Shown here piece by piece: positions 34,338 through 42,289 of a stretch of DNA of 64,000 bases (positions within the stretch are counted from its first letter, which is position 1; each line of letters begins with the position of its first letter). The position numbers were made by a program, and so were the translations under genes. Source of the stretch: Paraburkholderia domus (GTDB lineage: Bacteria > Pseudomonadota > Gammaproteobacteria > Burkholderiales > Burkholderiaceae); contig NZ_CAJNAT010000017.1 in NCBI RefSeq assembly GCF_905220705.1, positions 1 to 64,000 of the forward strand, in the 5' to 3' direction. The notes below the pieces were generated by a model. The model was not told the origin of the DNA, did not search any database, and worked only from the letters and a program-made list of their open reading frames with translations.

Positions 34338-35881
34338 AGGAGACCTCCTCGAAACGAGGCTGATTCTGACGTGAAAGACAGCGGAGCATGCGTTCCAATT
34401 TCGCCGCTCCGCACGAGTGAGGCGGCGGCGGCAATATCAGGTGCGAAGTAGCGGTCTGTGTCGTAGTGAGCCACTTCCCGGCGGATCGCGCGCATCACCA
34501 GTTGCAGAGTCGGGCTTGTCTCATACGGGGAACGCAGTTCTACCCCTTGTGCCGCTGCGAGCAGTTCGATCGCGAGAATATGGGCGACATTCTCGGCAAT
34601 ATCGGCCAGCCTGCGGGCCGCGAACGTAGCCATCGACACGTGGTCTTCCTGATTCGCTGATGTCGGCAGTGAATCCACGGATGCCGGATGCGCCAGGCTT
34701 TTGTTTTCCGAGGCGAGTGCCGCCGCGGTGACGTGAGCAATCATGAACCCGGAGTTCACTCCACCATCCTTTACTAGGAACGGCGGCAGGCCCGACAGGG
34801 TCGCATCAATCAGCAGCGCAATCCGCCTCTCGGCTAGAGCGCCGATTTCCGACGCCGCAATGGCAAGATTGTCTGCGGCAAACGCCACGGGCTCGGCGTG
34901 GAAGTTCCCGCCAGAAAGCACCTCGCCGGTGTCCGGGAAGATGAGCGGGTTGTCAGATACAGCATTGGCTTCGATTAGCAAGACTCCTGCTGCGTGTCGA
35001 ATCTGGTCAAGACATGCTCCCATGACCTGCGGTTGGCAGCGCAGGCTGTACGGGTCCTGAACCTTGTCGCAGTCAGCGTGGGAAGCGTTGATTGCAGAAT
35101 CTTCAAGAAGCGTTCGATAGGCTAATGCCGCATCGATTTGCCCCTGGTGACCACGCAACGCATGGATTCGATGGTCGAATGGCGCAACCGAACCCATCGC
35201 CGCATCCACCGATAGCGCGCCTGCCGCCAGCGCGGTGCGATACAGGTCTTCAATTGCAAACAGGCTGTAAAGCGCAAGTGCGGCGGACGCCTGGGTGCCG
35301 TTGAGAAGCGCAAGGCCTTCCTTTGCCTGTAGCTTAAGCGGCGCGAGTCCGACGAGTTTCAAACCATCCATCGCGCTCATGCGCTCGCCTTTCGCGAACA
35401 CCTCGCCGACGCCTAGCAGCACCGCCGACATGTGCGCGAGCGGCGAAAGGTCTCCAGATGCGCCGACCGAGCCCTTCACGGGGATCACCGGCAGCACGTC
35501 GGCATTGAAAAGGCTGATTAGCGCGCCCATCACTTCACGGCGGATTCCCGAGTGGCCTCGGCCCAGACTCGACAATTTGAGAGCAATCAACAGGCGCACG
35601 ACCGGACGCGTCATCGGCTCGCCCACGCCAACTGAGTGTGACAGCACGAGGTTGCGCTGTAGCAACTCGAGTTGCTCACGCGGTATGTGGGTGCTGGCAA
35701 GCCGCCCAAAGCCCGTATTGATGCCGTAAGCAGGAACCCCCCTTTCTGCTATCTCCGCAACCGTGCGTGCTGCAGCGTCGATTGCCTCGAAGCTATCGGG
35801 ATCAAGCTCAATGGAAACATTCTCGCGCGCCACGCGGCGCAACTGGGCCAAGGTCAACTTACCCGGAGTCAATTTGATCAT
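34334..35881 (-). CDS. hutH: histidine ammonia-lyase
   Basis: 515 aa from the ATG at 35881, chosen because AAAGGA lies upstream; the longer frame to 35920 runs through the operator. The MIO-forming Ala-Ser-Gly is in GSVGASGDLSPLAHMS, and YGINTGFG, NGTQASAALAL and NQEDHVSMATFAARRL are all present. The enzyme deaminates histidine to urocanate. First gene of hutH-hutU-hutD-hutI', with four-base overlaps throughout. It is divergent from the DUF3830 gene, and a palindrome sits in its promoter. No hutC is adjacent; regulators in the neighbourhood are RpiR- and GntR-type. Confidence 0.96.
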   Translation of the reverse strand: MIKLTPGKLTLAQLRRVARENVSIELDPDSFEAIDAAARTVAEIAERGVPAYGINTGFGRLASTHIPREQLELLQRNLVLSHSVGVGEPMTRPVVRLLIALKLSSLGRGHSGIRREVMGALISLFNADVLPVIPVKGSVGASGDLSPLAHMSAVLLGVGEVFAKGERMSAMDGLKLVGLAPLKLQAKEGLALLNGTQASAALALYSLFAIEDLYRTALAAGALSVDAAMGSVAPFDHRIHALRGHQGQIDAALAYRTLLEDSAINASHADCDKVQDPYSLRCQPQVMGACLDQIRHAAGVLLIEANAVSDNPLIFPDTGEVLSGGNFHAEPVAFAADNLAIAASEIGALAERRIALLIDATLSGLPPFLVKDGGVNSGFMIAHVTAAALASENKSLAHPASVDSLPTSANQEDHVSMATFAARRLADIAENVAHILAIELLAAAQGVELRSPYETSPTLQLVMRAIRREVAHYDTDRYFAPDIAAAASLVRSGEIGTHAPLSFTSESASFRGGLL

Positions 35882-35913
35882 CACAACGTCCTTTGCATGA
35901 ATGGTCAACTGAC

Positions 35914-35929
35914 TATACATGAATGTATA
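35914..35929. promoter_or_regulatory. palindromic operator upstream of hutH
   Basis: TATACATGAATGTATA: perfect 7-bp arms around GA, 33-48 bp before the hutH start. HutC-type GntR repressors bind TGTATA/TATACA-containing palindromes in other proteobacteria, so this is a likely hut operator. It lies in the 264-bp divergent region shared with the DUF3830 gene and could influence both. Confidence 0.6.
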
Positions 35930-36145
35930 TTTTCATTCAATACGTGTAAACCAACGTTCGTGACTGACTTCGACCAGCACACAGCGGCACTACCCTATGG
36001 ATGGTGAAAGTAGCCTGCAGGCTCAATCTCTCCTTCTCGACGCCGTTCGCGAGCATGAATCAATTTAGGCGTTGCAATCGTTTATGAATTGTTTTATTCT
36101 TCATCATGCTTTACACATGAAAGTTTTCATCCAAACGGAGTATCC

Positions 36146-36565
36146 ATGTCAATTGACCTGCTCGAATTCCATGCGCCGGGGCCGGACCTCAAGTTCCGCG
36201 TGCAGCTGCTGGCGCAAGACAATCCAGATGTCGTATCGCAAGTCCTCAAGCAACTGCCGCTCAATAGCGTTCTGGGCCACGTCGTAATCTCCGGCGAGGC
36301 TATCTGGATGCCTACAAAAATCGTCCACCTGGGCAAATCGAACATGGTGAAGCGATCACCGGGCGCCGTGTACCTGTACGCACCCGGCCAGACAATCTGC
36401 CTCACCTACGGCGCTATTACCGAGAGCGCACTCGTCAACAAGTTTGGTGAGGTCCTTGAAAGCGATTTGCCTACGCTGGCCAAGCTCGGAGAGCATGTCT
36501 GGGAACAGACAGTCACCGAGCCGCGTAGAAATGTCGTCAACATCGTTGTGCGGAGGGTTGCTTAA
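36146..36565 (+). CDS. DUF3830 cyclophilin-like protein
   Basis: 139 aa. The ATG at 36146 follows GGAG. The chain is beta-rich: FRVQLLAQDNPDVVSQVLKQ, then LGHVVISGEAIWMPTKIV, PGAVYLYAPGQTICLTYG and NVVNIVVRRV. This matches the DUF3830 family, whose members have a cyclophilin-like barrel, and which also forms the N-terminal part of cucumopine/mikimopine (histidine opine) synthases. The next gene begins immediately after its stop (TAAATG), so the two products are very likely made together as partners. The gene is divergent from hutH. Enzymatic activity is inferred only. Confidence 0.65.
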   Translation: MSIDLLEFHAPGPDLKFRVQLLAQDNPDVVSQVLKQLPLNSVLGHVVISGEAIWMPTKIVHLGKSNMVKRSPGAVYLYAPGQTICLTYGAITESALVNKFGEVLESDLPTLAKLGEHVWEQTVTEPRRNVVNIVVRRVA

Positions 36566-37111
36566 ATGTCTACGATCAAGAAATTCGAGGGACACTGGCT
36601 CGAAGCAAAGAAAGAAATCGACCGCCAGGTCGAACGGGTGTGGCTTTCGGAGCCGGACGAAATCCAGAAAATCCGCTGGGGCATCATTGATAGCGGCGCG
36701 GGCAGTGGCCAGCAATCATTCAGTGTGCTGGTACACCTTGAGGCGTATCTCATGCTGGTCGGTGCTGATGTCATGTACCGGTTCCTGAAGGTCTCGCAGT
36801 ATCCGGACGTCGAGCTCCCAACCCTCATCAAGATGACCCGGGAGTTCCTGACGGGCACGTTCAACGTCTTCGAATTCATGACTGACCTCGGACTGACAAA
36901 CATGCACGAGGTTGGCCAGATGTACAGTGACGCTCTGGATCAGCTGGAAACCAAAGATGAGTATGTACAACTCACCGGCTCCATGATGACCTATGTGATC
37001 CGCATGCACCGGTGGATTCACTTCATCTTCCCCTGGAACCTCGGGGTCGCCTTCCCTCACCGCAAACCTCAGGAAGTCGCAGCCATTTCCGCTGTCCTCT
37101 GCAATGCCTGA
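36566..37111 (+). CDS. helical partner protein, resembles cucumopine synthase C-terminal domain
   Basis: 181 aa, directly abutting the DUF3830 gene. It is predicted almost all helical: FEGHWLEAKKEIDRQVERVW, SVLVHLEAYLMLVGADVMYR, EFLTGTFNVFEFMTDLG, then YVIRMHRWIHFIFPWNLGVA. The W.HF.FPW.LG..FP ending and the pairing with DUF3830 match the helical bundle that follows the cyclophilin-like domain in cucumopine synthases, where both are one chain. Here the two are split. Cucumopine synthase condenses histidine with 2-oxoglutarate. Whether this pair makes or cleaves such an adduct is unknown. Assignment is from recalled family architecture. Confidence 0.5.
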   Translation: MSTIKKFEGHWLEAKKEIDRQVERVWLSEPDEIQKIRWGIIDSGAGSGQQSFSVLVHLEAYLMLVGADVMYRFLKVSQYPDVELPTLIKMTREFLTGTFNVFEFMTDLGLTNMHEVGQMYSDALDQLETKDEYVQLTGSMMTYVIRMHRWIHFIFPWNLGVAFPHRKPQEVAAISAVLCNA

Positions 37112-37284
37112 TTGTCGCAGGGCAAGCGTACCGGTGCACTGACAAAAGCCAGTGGCCGAATGCAACCGCCCCGACTCTCTCCGGCCGTCCAGCATGTTTC
37201 GGCCGGGGAATATCGGTACCCAAAACACCAACACTTCCGGGTTGCGCCCTCCGGTGCAGCCATGCTCCGGAGCACAAACTCGCC

Positions 37285-38256
37285 ATGCTTTCGGGTAATA
37301 TGCCAAACGTGTTACAACAGTCCCCCGTTCAAATTCCGGAGAGCAACTTGGCTGGCGTAGCCCGCAACGTGAAACCCAAATCTGCCGCGCGCCCCCCGGA
37401 AGGCCCAGTTGCCTCCAAGACATTGCGCAACGAACTCGAAGGCAGACTCGAAGGGCAACGACTCACACCTGCGCATCGCCGCATTACGCAGATACTGGTC
37501 GACCATGCTGCTGACATAGGCTTCCTGACCAGCATGGAGCTAGCAGAGCTTGCGAATGTCAGTCAGCCATCCGTATCCCGCTTCGCGGTGGCATTGGGAT
37601 TTGATGGCTTCCTGGACATGCGTCGCGCACTTCGTTCGTTCGCAGAGCCGACGACGATTTCCTCCGGTGCGGGACCCAACGCAAACAAATATCAAGCAGC
37701 GGTCGCAGCCGAAGCACGAAATGTCGCCGAGCTTTCGGAACAGCTCGGCGACCTCGAACGAATCAGAGCCTTTGGGAAAGCCCTCGCCGAATCCTCTCCG
37801 CTCGTGACGTTGGGAATTCGCGCCTCCGCCGGTCTTGCGACGCAGTTTTCCTACTTCGCAGCGAAAGTCCATCCAGACGTTCGACCCATCTCGAATGGCG
37901 GGTCCTTCGCGGAGGACCAGCTCGAGCAGGCCTACGCGGCTGGCGCGAAGTGTCTCCTTGCCTTCGCGATGCCCTTGTATCCACGAGAAACGATACAGGC
38001 ACTCCACTTCGCAAGGCAGTTGGGTTTTAAGCTGGCGGTCGTTTCAGACCCGGCATTCCCGGCGCAGGGTATTGTTCCTGATTTCAGCCTTTCTGCGCGA
38101 ATCCACTCGACACTCGTATTCGATTCGTACGCAGCTAGCACCTTTCTTGTTACGGTGCTGCTGGATGCGATGTGCGACGCCATGCCTGAGCACGCCGAAA
38201 GCCGCCTGGAAGCGGGTGACCGTTCATCGTTACGACGAAAGGTCTTCATCCGCTGA
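37285..38256 (+). CDS. RpiR-family transcriptional regulator with SIS domain
   Basis: 323 aa from the ATG at 37285 (or 37300); the longer frame to 37012 overlaps the previous gene. The N-terminal helix-turn-helix is RRITQILVDHAADIGFLTSM, then ELANVSQPSVSRFAVALGF, about residues 60-105. The SIS sugar-phosphate-binding fold follows (LVTLGIRASAGLATQFSYFA...GGSFAEDQ...CLLAFAMPLYPRETIQAL). RpiR proteins sense phosphorylated sugars or other small acids. It is 173 bp after the helical partner gene on the same strand and convergent with the gntR gene, so it may control the DUF3830 pair or the divergent hut operon. Confidence 0.9.
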   Translation: MLSGNMPNVLQQSPVQIPESNLAGVARNVKPKSAARPPEGPVASKTLRNELEGRLEGQRLTPAHRRITQILVDHAADIGFLTSMELAELANVSQPSVSRFAVALGFDGFLDMRRALRSFAEPTTISSGAGPNANKYQAAVAAEARNVAELSEQLGDLERIRAFGKALAESSPLVTLGIRASAGLATQFSYFAAKVHPDVRPISNGGSFAEDQLEQAYAAGAKCLLAFAMPLYPRETIQALHFARQLGFKLAVVSDPAFPAQGIVPDFSLSARIHSTLVFDSYAASTFLVTVLLDAMCDAMPEHAESRLEAGDRSSLRRKVFIR

Positions 38257-38281
38257 GGGCCCCGAACCCAGGCACGCTGCC

Positions 38282-38935
38282 TCAGCAGCCACCGTCCTTG
38301 TGTCCCAGGACGTGACAGCGCATTGTTTCAAGCAATGCGTCACGATTTCCGTCTGCCACGTGCCCGACCATATCGAAATGATCTTGCGCGGACCTGGCAA
38401 GCATGACTGACGTATTGTTCTCACGACGCACGGCTAGCGGGATCCGGTCGCGCAGGTCAAATATCATCTTTACAAGCTCGCCATTGCTGCAGTGGCAAAG
38501 CAAGCGACTGTGAAACGCCCTGTTGCACTGCTCTTGCTCTGTCGCTGTGCCGGAAACAACGGCGTCTGAAAATGCCTGAGCGAGTATATTCAGATTCCTG
38601 ATATCGTCAGCGCCCGCTTTCCCGACGATCGAATCGACCGCCGAGACCTCGAGAATGGCCCGGATTTGCCGGATGTTCTGCAGCCGCTCCTGAGTGAACA
38701 CCTGAACCCGGTAGCCGCGATTGGGAATGGACTCCACGACGTCGCGTTCGACGAGGTGCTCCAGCGCCTGCCGCACATCAATGCGCGAATGGCCATAGAC
38801 CTGTTCAAGCTCTACCTGCTTGAGCCACGCGCCAGCACCGAGGCGCCCAGAGGTAATGTCTCGTTCTATCAGTGTCGCTAGGTCGCGAACCCGGAAGCGC
38901 GACCCACGTTGTCCGTTGATTGATGACATGCTCAT
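38282..38935 (-). CDS. GntR-family transcriptional regulator (FCD type)
   Basis: 217 aa from the ATG at 38935. The winged helix-turn-helix (LATLIERDITSGRLGAGAWL, VYGHSRIDVRQALEHLVERDVVE) is followed by an all-helical FCD ligand domain (RQIRAILEVSAVDSIVGKAG...RAFHSRLLCHCSN...HFDMVGHVADGNRDALLETM). It is the last gene of the minus-strand run that starts with hyuA at 46065, and lies 131 bp after the binding-protein gene. It probably regulates that transport and catabolism operon in response to the substrate. A FCD metal-binding His/Asp set seems present. Confidence 0.9.
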   Translation of the reverse strand: MSMSSINGQRGSRFRVRDLATLIERDITSGRLGAGAWLKQVELEQVYGHSRIDVRQALEHLVERDVVESIPNRGYRVQVFTQERLQNIRQIRAILEVSAVDSIVGKAGADDIRNLNILAQAFSDAVVSGTATEQEQCNRAFHSRLLCHCSNGELVKMIFDLRDRIPLAVRRENNTSVMLARSAQDHFDMVGHVADGNRDALLETMRCHVLGHKDGGC

Positions 38936-39065
38936 GCTTTTCTGTTGGAGAAGGGAGCAGCGGAAGTGGATAAACCACAGTCCATCGATACGTATGCATC
39001 CCGACGTGCCTCGCACGCACCCCCGAAGACGGCAGGCGGGGGAAACGCCGGGATGGCTCCCAAAA

Positions 39066-39938
39066 TCATTGTGTTGGGGTCACATCCATATGGAAAGTCT
39101 GCTCCGAAAGCTTCTTGATTGTCCCGTCGGCCTGCGCAGCACGAATAGCCTGGTCGAACATCGCCTTCAGTTCTGTGTCCCCCTTACGGAGCCCCACGCC
39201 AGATCCCTTGCCAATGACGCCGCCCTCGAAACAGGGACCCGCCAGCACCATGTTCTCGTTGCCCGGTTTCGCCGCAGTTCCCAATAGCGAATCCTTTGCA
39301 CCAATGACCGCATCCAGCCGGCCGGCTAACAGGTCCAGATCTCGCGACTCAGGTGTCTTGTACTGGCGCACCGAGATGCCTTTGAGATACGTGTTTGCGA
39401 ATTCCACCGACGTGCCGGCAGAGAGTGTGCCGACGACCTTGTCCGAAAGCGCGGCTTTTACCTGAGAGAGTGCTTTCGTGGACCCCGCCTCATCACTAAT
39501 CGGAATCTTCCGCCCGTCCGCCGGAAGCTTCTTCGCAACGTCATTGTTCTTCAGGGTACCGAACGTGTAGCAGAGGGCGGCATAGGGTACCGAAAACGCA
39601 ATCACCTGCTCGCGTTTCGGCGTAATGGCTATGTCGTCGATGATGGCATCGTACTTTCCAGCGTTCAGAGCAGGAATCATACTGTCGAACGACTGCGCAG
39701 TGATTGTGCACTTGACGTGCATACGGTCACACAGGTTATGTGCGAGGTCAATTTCGAAGCCCGCCAGCGTTCCGTCGGACTTCGTATAGTTCCATGGCAC
39801 GAAACCACCTTCAGTGACAATTCGCACTTCCTTGGGTGCAGTCTGCGCGACCGCCGGTCCAAACCATAGCGCGGCGACGCCAGCGACAGCCATTGCAAGA
39901 ACGAACGAGCGCGTGTGGCGTTGTCTAAAAGTTTTCAT
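39066..39938 (-). CDS. periplasmic amino acid/opine-binding protein of an ABC transporter
   Basis: 290 aa from MKTFRQRHTRS, with AAAGGA before the ATG. A signal peptide ends at AVA-QT. SBP family 3 motifs: VRIVTEGGFVPWNYTKSDGTLAGFEIDLAHNLCDR, FDSMIPALNAGKYDAIIDDIAITPKREQVIAFS. The FVPWNY and GFEIDLA pattern is that of the histidine/lysine-arginine-ornithine and octopine/nopaline (OccT/NocT) binding proteins. It delivers a cationic amino acid or opine-type ligand to the two permeases encoded upstream in the operon. The ligand cannot be fixed from sequence. Confidence 0.92.
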   Translation of the reverse strand: MKTFRQRHTRSFVLAMAVAGVAALWFGPAVAQTAPKEVRIVTEGGFVPWNYTKSDGTLAGFEIDLAHNLCDRMHVKCTITAQSFDSMIPALNAGKYDAIIDDIAITPKREQVIAFSVPYAALCYTFGTLKNNDVAKKLPADGRKIPISDEAGSTKALSQVKAALSDKVVGTLSAGTSVEFANTYLKGISVRQYKTPESRDLDLLAGRLDAVIGAKDSLLGTAAKPGNENMVLAGPCFEGGVIGKGSGVGLRKGDTELKAMFDQAIRAAQADGTIKKLSEQTFHMDVTPTQ

Positions 39939-39987
39939 ATTCGCATCCTTTGTGGGGTTATTGATTAGCTGACTGTCTGTGTTCGGA

Positions 39988-40770
39988 CTACCCTGCAAGG
40001 AATTGCTGAAGACGAACCGATCGGCCTGTACCGAAGACCTCGCTTGGCGTTCCCTCTTCTTTCACCATTCCCTGGTCCACGAAGACCACCCGGCTCGACA
40101 CTTCCCGAGCGAAGCCCATCTCATGAGTGACGATGAGCATCGTGCGGCCTTCGTCTGCCAGGCGGCGCATTACACGGAGTACTTCGCCAACCAGTTCAGG
40201 GTCGAGAGCAGATGTCGGTTCATCAAACAACATGAGTGAAGGTCGCATTGCCAGAGCGCGAGCGATGGCCACGCGCTGCTGCTGACCACCGGAAAGTTGG
40301 GCGGGATAGAAACTCTCCCTGTTAGAGATGCCAACCTTCTCAAGGAGTTCTCGCGCCTCTTCAATGCATTCCTTTCGTGGTCGACGCTGCACATGAACAG
40401 GTGCCTCGATGACGTTCTCCAGCACTGTCTTGTGAGACCACAGATTGAAATTCTGGAACACCATGCCGACACTTGAACGGATGCGGTCAACCTGCCTGAG
40501 GTCGTAGCGTCTTGGTCCGCTTGATGCTGAACCCGACATACCGATACGCTCACCGGCAACCGTAATTTCCCCTGCATCCGGGACTTCCAACATGTTGACG
40601 CAACGAAGCAGCGTCGATTTGCCCGAACCGGACGAACCGAGAATCGAGATCACTTCACCTTCGCGTGCTTCAAGTGAAATTCCCTTGAGCACCTCAAGGT
40701 TCCCGTACCGCTTGCGGATGCCTGTCAACTCGACTGCCTTCGGTCGAATCAGATTGCTAACCGTATTCAT
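39988..40770 (-). CDS. polar amino acid/opine ABC transporter ATPase
   Basis: 260 aa. Walker A (LGSSGSGKSTLLRCVN), Q-loop (GMVFQNFNLWSH), signature LSGGQQQRVAIARAL, Walker B (SLMLFDEPTSALDPE) and H-loop (IVTHEMGFA) are all intact. It is closest to HisP/OccP/GlnQ ATPases and powers the importer formed by the two permeases. Its start overlaps the permease stop by four bases (ATGA), and it is followed after 49 bp by the binding-protein gene. Confidence 0.96.
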   Translation of the reverse strand: MNTVSNLIRPKAVELTGIRKRYGNLEVLKGISLEAREGEVISILGSSGSGKSTLLRCVNMLEVPDAGEITVAGERIGMSGSASSGPRRYDLRQVDRIRSSVGMVFQNFNLWSHKTVLENVIEAPVHVQRRPRKECIEEARELLEKVGISNRESFYPAQLSGGQQQRVAIARALAMRPSLMLFDEPTSALDPELVGEVLRVMRRLADEGRTMLIVTHEMGFAREVSSRVVFVDQGMVKEEGTPSEVFGTGRSVRLQQFLAG

Positions 40771-41495
40771 GCTGCGTTCCCCTCAATGAGCTGGTTGTTT
40801 TCAATTACTGGAGGCCGCAGATGAGGGTTGAGCCGGTGCTCAAGCCAATGCACTGCCCGAGTCAGGAGGTAAGTGATGAGGAAGTAGATAATCCCCGCCG
40901 ATACAAACACCTCGATTGGCCGGTATGTTTCGGTGGCAATGGACGAAGCAATGCCCGTCACGTCCATGAGTGTCACAAGGGACGCCAGGGAAGTCGCCTT
41001 CACCATCGCGATGATTTCATTGCTATACGCGGGGAGCGCCTGTCTGACTGCAAGCGGCAGGATGATCCTACGCATCACCAGTGCTCGGGGCATCCCGCAC
41101 GCATATGCCGCCTCCAGTTGACCACGCGGAACCGAGCGCAACCCGCCGCGAATGATTTCGCTCGCGTAGGCAGACGTGTTGATGGTGAGAGCAAGGAGAG
41201 CACACCAGTACGGCTCACGCAGAAAGGGCCACAGGAAGCTCGCGCGAATTGTTGAGAACTGGCTCAAGCCGTAATAAATCATGAAAAGCAGCACAAGCAG
41301 CGGCACACTACGAATCACCTGCACATAGACCCATGCCAGTGCCCTGGCGGCTGACGACGGCGAGAGTCGCAGCAGTGCAATAATGAATCCCAGCAGACCG
41401 CCCAGAACGACGCTGAACGAAGCCAGTCCAAGGGTCAGCGGAATACCTGGTAGCAACTGGACAAAAGTCTGGTAGATAAACGGCAGGTCCATCAT
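40767..41495 (-). CDS. polar amino acid/opine ABC transporter permease (OccM/HisM-like)
   Basis: 242 aa with five or six membrane helices. The EAA-like loop is EIIRGGLRSVPRGQLEAAYACGMPRALVMRRIILPLAVRQALPAYSN-type, located about residues 117-160. It belongs to the HisM/OccM branch and forms the channel with the neighbouring permease. Both ends overlap adjacent genes by four bases, showing translational coupling. Confidence 0.94.
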   Translation of the reverse strand: MMDLPFIYQTFVQLLPGIPLTLGLASFSVVLGGLLGFIIALLRLSPSSAARALAWVYVQVIRSVPLLVLLFMIYYGLSQFSTIRASFLWPFLREPYWCALLALTINTSAYASEIIRGGLRSVPRGQLEAAYACGMPRALVMRRIILPLAVRQALPAYSNEIIAMVKATSLASLVTLMDVTGIASSIATETYRPIEVFVSAGIIYFLITYLLTRAVHWLEHRLNPHLRPPVIENNQLIEGNAA

Positions 41496-42223
41496 GCCCT
41501 CCCTGTCAGGCTACGGGCCTGGTGCCGCTCAACGCGCTGAATGGCAAGAGTCGACCCCGCGCACAGAACAAAGTAAATGAGAGCAGCAGCAACATAGAAA
41601 TCGAACGGTAGTCTCGTGGACCCGGCACCGACTTGTGCCTGACGCATCAGTTCTGCAAGACCCGTCACCGACAGCAGCGACGACTCCTTCAGCGCACTGA
41701 GCCAGACGTTACCCATTCCCGGCAGGGCGTGACGCAACGTTAGCGGAGCGACTATCCTGCGAAAGCGCAACAGACGCCTCATACCGCAGGCGCGCGCCGC
41801 TTCGATTTCGCCTTTGTTGACGGCATTCAGGCCGCCCCGAAGGACCTCGGTGCTTTGAGCTCCCGACGTAACACCGATTGCAATTGTGCCGGCAAGGAAT
41901 CCGGGGAAATTGACAAAACCGGTAGAACCCAGGAACGGCTGCAACCAGGTCAGTACTGCACTCCCGCCGAAGTAAATGACGTAGATGATTAGAAGATCTG
42001 GCAGTCCGCGGATGATCGTGGTGTAAGCGTCAGCAATCCCGGCGAAAGGTCTGCGCCTCGACGCCTTAGCCCACGCCCCCAGCGTGCCGAATACCATGCC
42101 CAGAAACATCCCGCATATAGCTACGGCAATGGTTACAACCGCACCACTGAGCAGCGTCAGGCCCCACCCATTCGGTCCAAATCCAACGACCTGTATAAAG
42201 TTCAACTGGTTCACGATGACCAT
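41492..42223 (-). CDS. polar amino acid/opine ABC transporter permease (OccQ/HisQ-like)
   Basis: 243 aa. After an N-terminal helix (LTLLSGAVVTIAVAICGMFLG), the EAA-loop is TEVLRGGLNAVNKGEIEAAR followed by RRLLRFRRIVAPLTLRHALP. It matches HisQ/OccQ permeases and pairs with the next gene product. It starts 66 bp after hyuB, so transporter and hydantoinase-like genes probably share one transcript. Confidence 0.94.
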   Translation of the reverse strand: MVIVNQLNFIQVVGFGPNGWGLTLLSGAVVTIAVAICGMFLGMVFGTLGAWAKASRRRPFAGIADAYTTIIRGLPDLLIIYVIYFGGSAVLTWLQPFLGSTGFVNFPGFLAGTIAIGVTSGAQSTEVLRGGLNAVNKGEIEAARACGMRRLLRFRRIVAPLTLRHALPGMGNVWLSALKESSLLSVTGLAELMRQAQVGAGSTRLPFDFYVAAALIYFVLCAGSTLAIQRVERHQARSLTGRA

Positions 42224-42289
42224 ATCCGATTAGAAGTTCAGTTTGTCCGGCCGACGCCGCACAAGATGACTGTTACGGCGCCCCGGACG

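Noticed and set aside
32622..34451. 609-codon plus-strand frame across hutU
   Set aside because: Shadow of hutU; Arg/His-rich and without domains.
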